Of a stretch of DNA of 64,000 bases, positions 18,001-25,355 are shown in pieces; position 1 is the stretch's first letter, and each line of letters opens with the position of its first letter. The position numbers were made by a program, and so were the translations under genes. Origin of the DNA: Micromonospora sonchi (GTDB lineage: Bacteria; Actinomycetota; Actinomycetes; Mycobacteriales; Micromonosporaceae); the NCBI RefSeq assembly GCF_014646235.1, contig NZ_BMNB01000002.1, positions 186,001-250,000 on the forward strand, given 5' to 3'. A model generated the notes under the pieces. That model searched no databases. It worked only from the letters and a program-made list of their open reading frames with translations, and was not told the DNA's origin.

Positions 18001-19564
18001 GGCCTTCAGCCCGCGCACTCCGATACTCGCGATCGGTAACACCAGTACTGGGGTGGAGCTTTGGGACACCACCGATCCGACCCGGCCCACCCAGCCACAC
18101 AAATACAGCATCAACAGAGGTTTCGGGGCGGTGGCGGCCCTGAAGTTCAACCCCGACGGCCACACCCTCGCGGCGGGCGTGTCCGCCGTGACCGGCAACC
18201 GCATCGAGCTCCTAGACGTCAGCGATCCAGCGTCTCCGAAATCGACCGCCGAGTACCCCGAGCCCACGCTAATCAACCAGCTAGTGTTCGGCGATGACCC
18301 GGAAACCGTCTTCAGCATCGGCGAGGAGAACAGCTTCATCCGGCTCTGGCGGCCCGCCCTCAATACGCTATGGCCGGTGGAGGGCGCTGTCGACGTGCGC
18401 GAGTTCACTCACAGCGACAGCCAAATCCTGGTGCTGCCCAAAGACACCGACCACGGGGAGTTCACGTTGTGGCGCGCGAACGGACTCCGACATCCGCAGC
18501 AGGTCGGCGTCCTCAGCACCGGAACGAAGGACCCGGTCGTGCGCGCGGTCGATGACCGCCTGCTGGTTGAGTTCAGTTGGAAGGCGCCAGCGCGACTGTG
18601 GGACATCACGGACCCGGCACACCCCGTGCCGCGCGCCTCCCTGGGCCGGATCGGGTGGAAAAAGACAACCCCCTTCCACTCCATCGGTAACGACCTGACC
18701 ATCGCCGGCCACACGATCGCCGTCAACACCGACGACGACCAGATCCACCTGTGGGATGTCGCCAACCCGGCAGCCCCGGTTCCACTATCCACGATCCCGC
18801 AGCCTGACGTGGCCGACAGCATCTTCTTCATCCAAGACGGGCGTACCCTTGCCGTCATCGCCGGCGCCGCCGTCGGCCAGGCCAACGGCGATATCCTCTT
18901 CTGGGACGTCACCGACCCCCGGCGGCCAACCGGACCCACCTCCTTGGGCACCGACCATATCGCCCAATTGAATGGGTTTGACAGTCGGCTCGCGGCGGTC
19001 GGAGACGGCCCCAATCTGAAGCCCGTCCGACTGTGGGACATCAGCGACCCAGCACACCCGGTCGCCGGGACACTCCCGCCGAGCAACGTGCGCGGCCTCG
19101 CAATGAGCCCCGACGAGCACACCCTCGCGACGGCAACCAACAACAGCATCGACCTGTGGAACATCGAAGACGTACGAAACCCGGTCCAGACGGGTCACAT
19201 CACTGTCGACACCCCCGCCAAACTCGCCTTCAGCCCCGACAGTCGGCTGGTGGTCGCCGAGAGCGGTGGGGGTTCCCGTCAGGTCACATTCAGCGAGAGC
19301 CAACTACAGCTGTGGGATGTGACTGACCCGGCCCGCGTCACGGAGGTAGCCGCTCCGACAGTGCCGGTCTACCTCTCGTCGGCAGGCTTCAGCCCCGACA
19401 GCAACACCCTGTACATCACAGGCAACTACAAGATCCTCCTCCTAGACCCGAACGTCGACAGTCTGACCCGGCGGCTTTGCGAGGCATCCGACGGCCCTCT
19501 CTCCCCGGGCCAACGGCGGCAGTACTTCCCCGGCACGCCATACGACCCGCCCTGCCAGCGGTGA
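15014..19564 (+). CDS. caspase-like protease / STAND NTPase / membrane helix / WD40 protein
   Basis: A 1516-residue multidomain protein. A caspase-like (peptidase C14) domain spans about 8-240, with His87 in YYVGHGL and Cys139 in DCCFSG as the likely dyad. A linker leads to a STAND-type P-loop NTPase beginning CPFQGLASFGADDARYFFGR (about 272), with Walker A GPSGAGKSS (about 311) and Walker B LVLVIDQFEELF. Its helical end contains SHDALLRAWPRL. One membrane helix lies at about 723-745. From about 806 follow roughly 14 WD40-type repeats, most ending LWD-[IV]-[TS]-DP-x-x-P, and a tail YFPGTPYDPPC. Everything needed for sensing (WD40), switching (NTPase) and killing (protease) is in one chain. 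GC is lower than in the neighbouring genes, especially in the WD40 part. Confidence 0.92.
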   Translation: MVEPGPPATRVLIVATGAHVEGSVLPDVPAAATTAHDLAEELVLRRVVAPGNVRTLLDPRDPVAFGEAVTAVAEEADSVLIVYYVGHGLVGLDGRLYLATAITDHLTRGLEFKAFPYAVLRAGLAASRARSIVLVLDCCFSGRAGPGFGGVAGLFDQADAQGGFVLASAAPEELALAPEGERHTAFSDRFLRLLREGDPGGPPLLTWDHAFRYLSRHLRDTGFPPPHRQSRDRAGELVLAVNEAYQLPSEPSRPVDPEDEDRALDICPFQGLASFGADDARYFFGRDRLVTELVERLSAQLAADGPVMVVGPSGAGKSSLLRAGLRPSLDRGLPAAPQVRGWPHLLFNPGEHPVRELARALGHTFGGDPQEIQTALTEDPQSITSYLRRPGMLADGRRLVLVIDQFEELFTLCVDERQREVFVEGLAAACTRTAEADDPPAVVILGLRADFYGHCGQYPALVDALREAQVLVSPMTTGELRDVIEKPAYLAGLALEPGLVDLLLRDLRAGGPGAGPALPLLSHALLSTWQKRVGRTLTMAGYEAAGGIWDAVARTAEGTHDRLDEDGRVVLRRVLLRMVRLGDDAEDSRRRVPLTEFHEDGPAAPTVLDALVQARLVTVDSETAELSHDALLRAWPRLKDWIEADRAGLLVRQRLHEAAEAWERDGHDPDALYRGVRLDAAQQWFEEFGHVHGTTAEARAFLEASIAQAHAERRAAQRRTTRLRLLAGTLGILLVAAVAGAGTAIWQRRMAAQQRDLLASKAASVTADRLRDTDPRLALQLALAARRVADTPEARTSLHHAALAPYDIHLDGHTAAVARIAYHPGRHLLVSTADDHTVRLWDISEPNRPRTTAVLPTPAKSDVVLSPDGRLLLAGQTGTAQQLWNVADPNKPVALGSLGIGPSHAAFSANGRTLLALNKETLTLWDLTDPGHPVEFSTLPVGLADVRSVSLSADDRTFAAAIDPGDGEYAVRLWNVTDPRRPVATITLPDTHALSVAFSPRTPILAIGNTSTGVELWDTTDPTRPTQPHKYSINRGFGAVAALKFNPDGHTLAAGVSAVTGNRIELLDVSDPASPKSTAEYPEPTLINQLVFGDDPETVFSIGEENSFIRLWRPALNTLWPVEGAVDVREFTHSDSQILVLPKDTDHGEFTLWRANGLRHPQQVGVLSTGTKDPVVRAVDDRLLVEFSWKAPARLWDITDPAHPVPRASLGRIGWKKTTPFHSIGNDLTIAGHTIAVNTDDDQIHLWDVANPAAPVPLSTIPQPDVADSIFFIQDGRTLAVIAGAAVGQANGDILFWDVTDPRRPTGPTSLGTDHIAQLNGFDSRLAAVGDGPNLKPVRLWDISDPAHPVAGTLPPSNVRGLAMSPDEHTLATATNNSIDLWNIEDVRNPVQTGHITVDTPAKLAFSPDSRLVVAESGGGSRQVTFSESQLQLWDVTDPARVTEVAAPTVPVYLSSAGFSPDSNTLYITGNYKILLLDPNVDSLTRRLCEASDGPLSPGQRRQYFPGTPYDPPCQR

Positions 19565-19874
19565 CCAGTCGCAGACGCGACCAAGCCGCAGGCAGTTGTA
19601 CCGACGTTGATCGCGGCCACGTCGATCAGCCCGACCGTGTACGGGTGCCAATACGTGTCGCACGTGCTGCAAGTTGGTCCCCAGCCTGCCTGGGCGGCTC
19701 CGCGCCCCTGCTGAGCCCGTCCGGCGGGCTGGTCTTCGACGACCCCCGGTCCGTGCCCCCGGCCGTACGCGAAATCGCCGCCGCCAGCATCGCGCAGCTC
19801 GACGTCTGCCGGGCCCATGCCGCCGACTGGGTCTACCTGAGCCCACCTGCTGAGAAGCTTTACTCGCTGAAGGG
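19565..19874 (+). pseudogene. possible gene fragment between caspase and eccB genes
   Basis: The stretch about 19690-19870 has coding-like character in one frame (SPSGGLVFDDPRSVPPAVRE, then CRAHAADWVYLSP). It has no convincing start and runs straight into the inverted repeat at 19875, where the frame ends. It may be the remnant of a gene cut by recombination. No family is recognised, and it could also be chance. Confidence 0.3.
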
Positions 19875-19916
19875 CGTCATGTCACAAAGGCATAATCATG
19901 TCTCTGTGACATGACG
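19875..19916. repeat. AT-rich 12-bp perfect inverted repeat
   Basis: CGTCATGTCACA (19875-19886) and TGTGACATGACG (19905-19916) are exact inverted copies separated by 18 mostly AT bases. The site lies at the boundary between the conflict island and the eccB gene, in DNA clearly richer in A+T than its surroundings. It could be a recombination or integration site, a regulator-binding site or a bidirectional hairpin between convergent genes. Confidence 0.7.
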
Positions 19917-19981
19917 TCTTTCGATGATGTGTCCCTCGGGCTGTCGGGCGGCGCCTCGACGCCAATGCGGCCAAGCGCGCG

Positions 19982-21370
19982 TCACGCGGGGGCGGCCGCC
20001 TGCCGGGCGATCGCCGGGTCCAGGGTCGCTCCGGCGGGGACCAGGCTGACCACGCCCGCCGGGAGCCGGAGCGGCCGGGCGTCGCCGTAGCCGAGCATGG
20101 CCGGCACCCCGGCGTCGGCGAGGACGTGCCGGCGGCCGAGATCGGTGACCACGGAGACCGCCCCGCCGGTCGCGCCGGGCGCGGCCACCGACTCGACCAG
20201 CGCGCCCCGCCCCGGCTCCACCAACACGTGGTCGGCCACCACCGCGGCGACCTGCCCGCGAGCGGCGCGTGGGGCGGTGATCAGCTCCGGCAGTTCCACG
20301 CCGAGCCGCAGCTCGACCTGCCCGGCCTCGTCGGCGACCCGGGCGCACAACGCCGGCGAGTCCATGGTGGCCAGTCGGGGCGGTGCGCTCGGCGGGGCGT
20401 GCGGCCCGGTCGGCGTGAGGTCGTCCAGCTGGGGCAGGGCCGCGAACCGGCCGAGGCTGATCTGGTCCGGCTCGCGCTGGCCGGTCCGGGCCAGCAAGAG
20501 CGCCGCCTGTAGCTCGGTGATGCCGGCCAGCCCGTCGCGCAGCACCACCGCGTACTGTCGAGCGCCGCCGGAGTTGCTGACCAGCAGCACGTCGCCGACC
20601 CGGGCGTCGGCGACCCGGGCGGACCGCTCGCCGAGGCCGGGCAGGTGCAGCGGCGCCAGGTCCAGGCCGGTGGGCACCGTGTTGAGCAGGGCCGGGGCGA
20701 CCGGAACGGCCCGGGCCCGGGTGACTGCCAGCGCGGCCAGCACCCGGTCGGTGTCGCGGATCAGGTGACGTCGCTGCTGCCAGAGCAGGTGCAGCCGGCC
20801 ATCGGGGGCGCGCAGCAGCAGCGCCTCCTCGCCCAATGGCCGGCCATCGGTCCCCTCGGTGCCAATCAGCAGCACCGACCGCGACTGCGGTCGGCCGTCG
20901 TCGGTCGTGCCGATCGAGCAGACCGTCCAGCGATCGGTAGCGAGCCGGGCCGCCGCCGGCAGCGAGTCGGGCGCGTCGGCAATGCCCAGCGGCAGGCCAC
21001 GGGGTACGCCCTCGATCGAGCGGCGCGACACCAGCACGGTCCTGGGCCGCTCCGTTCCGATGATCAACAGCGCGGAGGCGTAGTTGAGGACCGGGTGCAG
21101 CCGCTGCTCGCGGTAGACGAACCGGGCACCGGACTCCTTCTCCACGATGACCGCATTGCCGTCGCGCCACTTCACGCCGCCGCCGGCGAACAGCCCGTAG
21201 AGGGCGAAACCGCCCAGCCCGATGACCGCCACCAGCATGCTGGCCAGCGCCGCACCGGCGAGCCGGCGAAACGGTGACTGCGCCGGGTCGGTCTCTCGCA
21301 TCACCAGGGCGGACACCACCCGCTGGATGGTGAACTGGTACGAGTGCAACTGGTCCTGCCGCGACGGCAT
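19982..21370 (-). CDS. eccB: type VII secretion protein EccB
   Basis: A 462-residue membrane-anchored component of the ESX/type VII secretion complex. The N-terminal family signature RQDQLHSYQFTIQRVVSALV precedes one transmembrane helix (about 40-62), then a large extracytoplasmic region of EccB repeat type (VPRGLPLGIADAPDSLP, YAVVLRDGLAGITELQAALL). The ATG at 21370 follows GGAAGGGG. No other ESX genes are in the window, so it is a satellite copy or the edge of a split locus. Confidence 0.9.
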   Translation of the reverse strand: MPSRQDQLHSYQFTIQRVVSALVMRETDPAQSPFRRLAGAALASMLVAVIGLGGFALYGLFAGGGVKWRDGNAVIVEKESGARFVYREQRLHPVLNYASALLIIGTERPRTVLVSRRSIEGVPRGLPLGIADAPDSLPAAARLATDRWTVCSIGTTDDGRPQSRSVLLIGTEGTDGRPLGEEALLLRAPDGRLHLLWQQRRHLIRDTDRVLAALAVTRARAVPVAPALLNTVPTGLDLAPLHLPGLGERSARVADARVGDVLLVSNSGGARQYAVVLRDGLAGITELQAALLLARTGQREPDQISLGRFAALPQLDDLTPTGPHAPPSAPPRLATMDSPALCARVADEAGQVELRLGVELPELITAPRAARGQVAAVVADHVLVEPGRGALVESVAAPGATGGAVSVVTDLGRRHVLADAGVPAMLGYGDARPLRLPAGVVSLVPAGATLDPAIARQAAAPA

Positions 21371-21557
21371 GCGGCCCCTTCCGGCGAGTACGGTCGGGGC
21401 ACAGGATATGCGTTGCGTCGATCCCCCGGGAACCGTGCGTCACCGTCCTCCGCCGCAAGCGCGTCCGTCCTGGTCAACCGGCATGACCCGGGCGGAACCG
21501 GGTAGCTGCACCGGCAAGCCGTCCGGACCCGCCGGACGGCCCGGTCGGGAGGTGAAG

Positions 21558-21734
21558 ATGCGCGCCCTGCTCTGGACCGTCGGCGTGATCGCCGCAATCC
21601 TCGTGCTGCTCGGGCTGCTGCTGGAGGCGGTCCGCTGGCTGGTCATCATCGGGATCATCGCCCTGGCCGCGGTGATCGTGCTGGCCTCTTTCCGAGGCCG
21701 CCGATCAGCCCAGAACTACCCCAGCCGCCGCTGA
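21558..21734 (+). CDS. small two-helix membrane protein
   Basis: A 58-residue protein that is nearly all membrane: two hydrophobic helices (RALLWTVGVIAAILVLLGLL and VRWLVIIGIIALAAVIVLAS) with a basic tail (FRGRRSAQNYPSRR). GGGAGG lies 4-5 bases before the ATG; a GTG two codons upstream is an alternative. Function unknown. It is divergent from eccB and convergent with the desaturase gene. Confidence 0.65.
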   Translation: MRALLWTVGVIAAILVLLGLLLEAVRWLVIIGIIALAAVIVLASFRGRRSAQNYPSRR

Positions 21735-21778
21735 CCCGCGCGGGTACGACATCGCCCGGGGCGGAAGGTTCCGGAGCC

Positions 21779-22921
21779 TCAGGCGGCGACGAGCACCGGG
21801 GTCGGCTGGTCGTCGACCGCCGGGGTGGCCGGCTGGCGGCGGTTGGGGAAGGCGAGGCGGATGACCTTCCACCAGGCCGAGAAGACCTGTCGGGGCAGCG
21901 AACCGGTGACGTACTTCAGGCCGTAGCGGTCGAATAGCGCCCGTACCTCGGGGGCGATCTCCTGGTAACGGTTGCTGGGCAGGTCGGGGAAGAGGTGGTG
22001 CTCGATCTGGAACGACAGGTTGCCGGTCATGATGTGCATCAGCCGGCTGCCGCTGATGTTGGCCGAGCCGAGCATCTGCCGCAGGTACCACTCGCCGCGG
22101 GTCTCGCCGTCGATCGAGGTCTTCTCGAAGGTCTCCACGCCCTCCGGGAAGTGCCCGCACATGATCACCGAGTGGCTCCACAGGTTGCGGATCAGGTTCG
22201 CGGTGAACGTCGCGGCCATGGTGTGGAAGAACGACGGCCCGGAGAGCAGCGGGTGGATCACGTAGTCCTTGAGGACCTGGCGGCGGATCTTCCGGCCGGC
22301 CGCACGGAGCTTGGCTCGGAACTCCGGATGCTTGTGCCGCCCCTCCTTCAGGTTCGTGCCCAGGTCAAGGTCGTACGCGGCGACGCCGTACTCGAAGAAG
22401 CAGGCGTTGACGAAGTTGTAGAACGGCTGGCCCAGGTAGGCCGGGTGCCAGGGCTGGTCCTCGTCGACCCGCATGATGCCGTAGCCGAGGTCGTTGTCCT
22501 TGCCGACCACGTTGGTGTAGCGGTGGTGCAGCTCGTTGTGCGACTGCTTCCACTGTTCGGCCGGGGTGGCGTGGTCCCACTCCCAGCTGGTCGAGTGGAT
22601 CTTCGGGTCACGCATCCAGTCCCACTGCCCGTGCAGGACGTTGTGCCCGATCTCCATGTTCTCCAGAATCTTCGCCACCGCGAGACCGGCGGTACCGACG
22701 ATCCAGGCCGGCGGGAACAGCGAGAACAGCAACACCACCCGGCTACTGATCTCCAGCTTGCGTTGGGTCGAGATGACCTTGCGGATGTACGCGGCGTCCC
22801 GCTCGCCCCGGGAGTCGATCACCCGTTGCCGGATGGCGTCGAGTTCCTCACCGAGGGTCTCGATGTCCTCTGCGCTCAGGTGAGCGATCGGGTTGGTGGC
22901 CTTCTTCTGGATGACGGTCAC
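21779..22921 (-). CDS. fatty acid desaturase (acyl-CoA/acyl-lipid type)
   Basis: A 380-residue di-iron membrane desaturase. The three histidine boxes are intact: HNVLH (93-97), HNELHH (128-133) and QIEHH (305-309). It resembles the mycobacterial DesA3 stearoyl-CoA delta-9 desaturase in layout. Electrons probably come from the ferredoxin-reductase protein encoded 16 bp upstream on the same strand, forming a two-gene operon. The start is the GTG at 22921 with GGAG upstream. Confidence 0.92.
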   Translation of the reverse strand: MTVIQKKATNPIAHLSAEDIETLGEELDAIRQRVIDSRGERDAAYIRKVISTQRKLEISSRVVLLFSLFPPAWIVGTAGLAVAKILENMEIGHNVLHGQWDWMRDPKIHSTSWEWDHATPAEQWKQSHNELHHRYTNVVGKDNDLGYGIMRVDEDQPWHPAYLGQPFYNFVNACFFEYGVAAYDLDLGTNLKEGRHKHPEFRAKLRAAGRKIRRQVLKDYVIHPLLSGPSFFHTMAATFTANLIRNLWSHSVIMCGHFPEGVETFEKTSIDGETRGEWYLRQMLGSANISGSRLMHIMTGNLSFQIEHHLFPDLPSNRYQEIAPEVRALFDRYGLKYVTGSLPRQVFSAWWKVIRLAFPNRRQPATPAVDDQPTPVLVAA

Positions 22922-22937
22922 GTCGGTGGTTCTCCGA

Positions 22938-24029
22938 TCAGATTTCGAGTTCGCATGGGCCGGCCGCGGCCGACACGCAGGTCTGCACGCGTACGCCGTC
23001 GCCCGGCAGGGCGGTGGTCAGTTCCCCGTTGCGTAGATCCCGGACCGCGCCCTGACGCAGTGGCAGCACGCAGCCGAAGCAGATGCCCATCCGGCAGCCC
23101 GAGGGCATCAGCACCCCGGCGTTCTCGCCGGCGTCCAGCAGCGGGGTGGCACCGCCGGCGGTGACGGTGACGGACGAGCGGGTGAAGGTGACCGTCCCGC
23201 CGTCACCGGCGGTGATGATCGTGGGCCGGAACCGCTCGGTGTGCAGCCGCTGCGCGTACCCCCGCGCCGACCAGTGCGCCTCGGCCGCGTCGAGCAGCCC
23301 GACCGGGCCGCACGCCCAGGTCTGGCGGTCCAGATGGTCGGGAACCAGGACGTCGAGTTCGGCCACGTCCAGCAGCCCCTCGACGTTGGTGTGCCGCTCC
23401 ACCAGCCGGATCGCGCCACGCTCGGCGAGGTGGCGCAGCTCCGCGCCGAAGACGACGTCGGCCGCGGTGGGCGCCGAGTGCACCAGCACCACGTCGCTGC
23501 CGGCCAGCACGCCGGAGCGCAGCATCCCGGCGACCGGGGTGATGCCGCTGCCGGCGGTGAGGAACAGCACCCGGGCCGGCGACGGGTCCGGCAGCACGAA
23601 GTCACCCTGTGCCTGGTCGAGCTGCACGATCGTGCCCGGTCGCACCCGGCGGACGAGGTGGTTGCTGACCACGCCGTCCTCGATGGCCTTGACCGTCACC
23701 GAAATCGGCTCGGGATGCCGACCGGGCCGGGAGGTGACCGAGTAGGCCCGCCACTGGCGTACCCCGTCGACGTCGACCCCGAGCCGCACGTACTGCCCCG
23801 GCACGTGCGGTCGCCAGCCGCGTCCGGGCCGGATCAGCAGCGTCGCCGCGTCCGGGGTCTCCGCGCGTACGGCGAGGATCCGGCCCCGCAGATCGGTGCC
23901 GGCCCGCAGCGGCGCGACCAGGTCCAGGTAATCCCCGGGCAGCACCGGCGTGGTCACCGTCTCGGCCAGCCGCCACAGGCGACGTCGCAGGGACCCGGAT
24001 GCGCGCGGCCGCGGGACGGTAGTGGTCAT
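22938..24029 (-). CDS. ferredoxin reductase with C-terminal 2Fe-2S domain
   Basis: A 363-residue oxidoreductase: an FAD-binding barrel (RAYSVTSRP), an NAD(P)-binding domain (LFLTAGSGITPVAGMLR) and a plant-type 2Fe-2S domain whose ligands appear as CRMGICFGC plus a later Cys (VQTCV). It resembles mycobacterial Rv3230c, the electron donor to DesA3, which fits its place upstream of the desaturase. The ATG at 24029 (MTTTVPRPR) is preferred over an upstream in-frame codon. Confidence 0.9.
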   Translation of the reverse strand: MTTTVPRPRASGSLRRRLWRLAETVTTPVLPGDYLDLVAPLRAGTDLRGRILAVRAETPDAATLLIRPGRGWRPHVPGQYVRLGVDVDGVRQWRAYSVTSRPGRHPEPISVTVKAIEDGVVSNHLVRRVRPGTIVQLDQAQGDFVLPDPSPARVLFLTAGSGITPVAGMLRSGVLAGSDVVLVHSAPTAADVVFGAELRHLAERGAIRLVERHTNVEGLLDVAELDVLVPDHLDRQTWACGPVGLLDAAEAHWSARGYAQRLHTERFRPTIITAGDGGTVTFTRSSVTVTAGGATPLLDAGENAGVLMPSGCRMGICFGCVLPLRQGAVRDLRNGELTTALPGDGVRVQTCVSAAAGPCELEI

Positions 24030-24113
24030 ACGACGATGGTCGCCGCGCGCTGGCATAGAATCTTGGCCTGCGAAGGTAAAGCGATCCACCCCTTTTGTGC
24101 GGAGAGAACAACC

Positions 24114-25337
24114 GTGGCGGAATCCTCCGGGACCACCCATCGGGCGGCCCGCCTCGAACTGGACGAGCGGGTCGCCCGCGAGCTGCGCGATCGACTACCG
24201 CTGGTAGCCGAGCGAACCGTATCCGCGATCACGGCCGAGGTGCCCAGCTACTCCGGCACCCTGACCGGGCAGATGCGGGACAAGATCGAGAATGCGGTGC
24301 AGATCGCCCTGGGCACCTTCCTGCAACTGCTCGAACGCTCCCAGGCCACCGATCCGAGCACGCCGCTGATCCCGGCGTTGGAGGCCGCGTACGCGCTGGG
24401 CAGCGGCGAGGCCCGCGCCGGCCGCAGCATGGACGCGCTGCTGGCCGCGTACCGGGTCGGCGCCCGGGTCTCCTGGCGGGAGATGGCCGCCGCCACCGTG
24501 GCGATCGGGCTTGCCGCCGCCACCGTCGCCGAGTTCGCCGAGCTGATGTTCGCCTACATCGACGAGCTCTCCGCGGCCAGCGTGGCCGGTCACGCCGACG
24601 AGTTGGCCAGCGTCGGCCGGGCCCGGCGGCGCAACCTGGAACGGCTGACCCAGCAGCTGCTCGCCGGCGAGCCGGAGGACGTGCTGCGGCGCAGCGCCGA
24701 GCGAGCGGGCTGGCCCGCGCCGCAGACCCTCACCGTCGTCCTGCTGCCCCGGGCCAACCTGCGCGGGGTCCTCGCGTTGCTGGACGAACGCACCCTGGAG
24801 AGCAGCGAGGAGTCGTCCGCCCGAGAACCGGGTGAGGAGACGGCGGTGATGCTGGTACCGAACGCCCACGGCGACCGTCGGCAGTTGGCCCGGGTGCTGC
24901 ACCGACGCCGCGCGGTGCTCGGGCCCGCCCGCCCGTGGACCCGGGCCAGCTCCTCCTACCGGCGGGTCACCCGGGTCGTGGAACTCGGCATCGCCCACCC
25001 GGCGGACGGCGAGCCGCTGGACACCGAGCGGCATCTGGCCGAACTGCTGCTCAGCGCCGACCTCGAAGCCCTCGCCGACCTGCGGGCCCGGGTTCTGCAA
25101 CCCCTCGCCGAACTGCCCGCCGCCACCGCCGAACGACTCACCGAGACGCTGCGCTCCTGGCTGTTGCATCAGGGCCGACGCGACGACGTGGCCGCCGACC
25201 TGTTCGTTCACCCGCAGACCGTGCGCTACCGGATGGGCCAGCTCCGGCAGCTGTACGGCGAGCGGCTCAGCGATCCGCGTACGCTGCTCGACCTCACCGT
25301 CGCCCTGGCCCTGCCCGCCGCCCCGCCGACGGGGTGA
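24114..25337 (+). CDS. CdaR/PucR-like helix-turn-helix regulator
   Basis: A 407-residue protein. A helical N-terminal sensor-like region (about 1-180) is followed by a GGDEF-like middle and the C-terminal HTH_30/PucR helix-turn-helix (ETLRSWLLHQGRRDDVAADLFVHPQTVRYRMGQLRQL). It is divergent from the ferredoxin reductase/desaturase operon across 84 bp, so it is a likely regulator of membrane desaturation. The GTG at 24114 has GGAGAG 7 bases upstream. Confidence 0.88.
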   Translation: MAESSGTTHRAARLELDERVARELRDRLPLVAERTVSAITAEVPSYSGTLTGQMRDKIENAVQIALGTFLQLLERSQATDPSTPLIPALEAAYALGSGEARAGRSMDALLAAYRVGARVSWREMAAATVAIGLAAATVAEFAELMFAYIDELSAASVAGHADELASVGRARRRNLERLTQQLLAGEPEDVLRRSAERAGWPAPQTLTVVLLPRANLRGVLALLDERTLESSEESSAREPGEETAVMLVPNAHGDRRQLARVLHRRRAVLGPARPWTRASSSYRRVTRVVELGIAHPADGEPLDTERHLAELLLSADLEALADLRARVLQPLAELPAATAERLTETLRSWLLHQGRRDDVAADLFVHPQTVRYRMGQLRQLYGERLSDPRTLLDLTVALALPAAPPTG

Positions 25338-25355
25338 GCACGGTCCGGGCACCGG

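Noticed and set aside
19875..19916. Inverted repeat as a chromosomal dif site
   Set aside because: The 18-bp spacer and arm sequences do not fit the 11-6-11 layout of dif.
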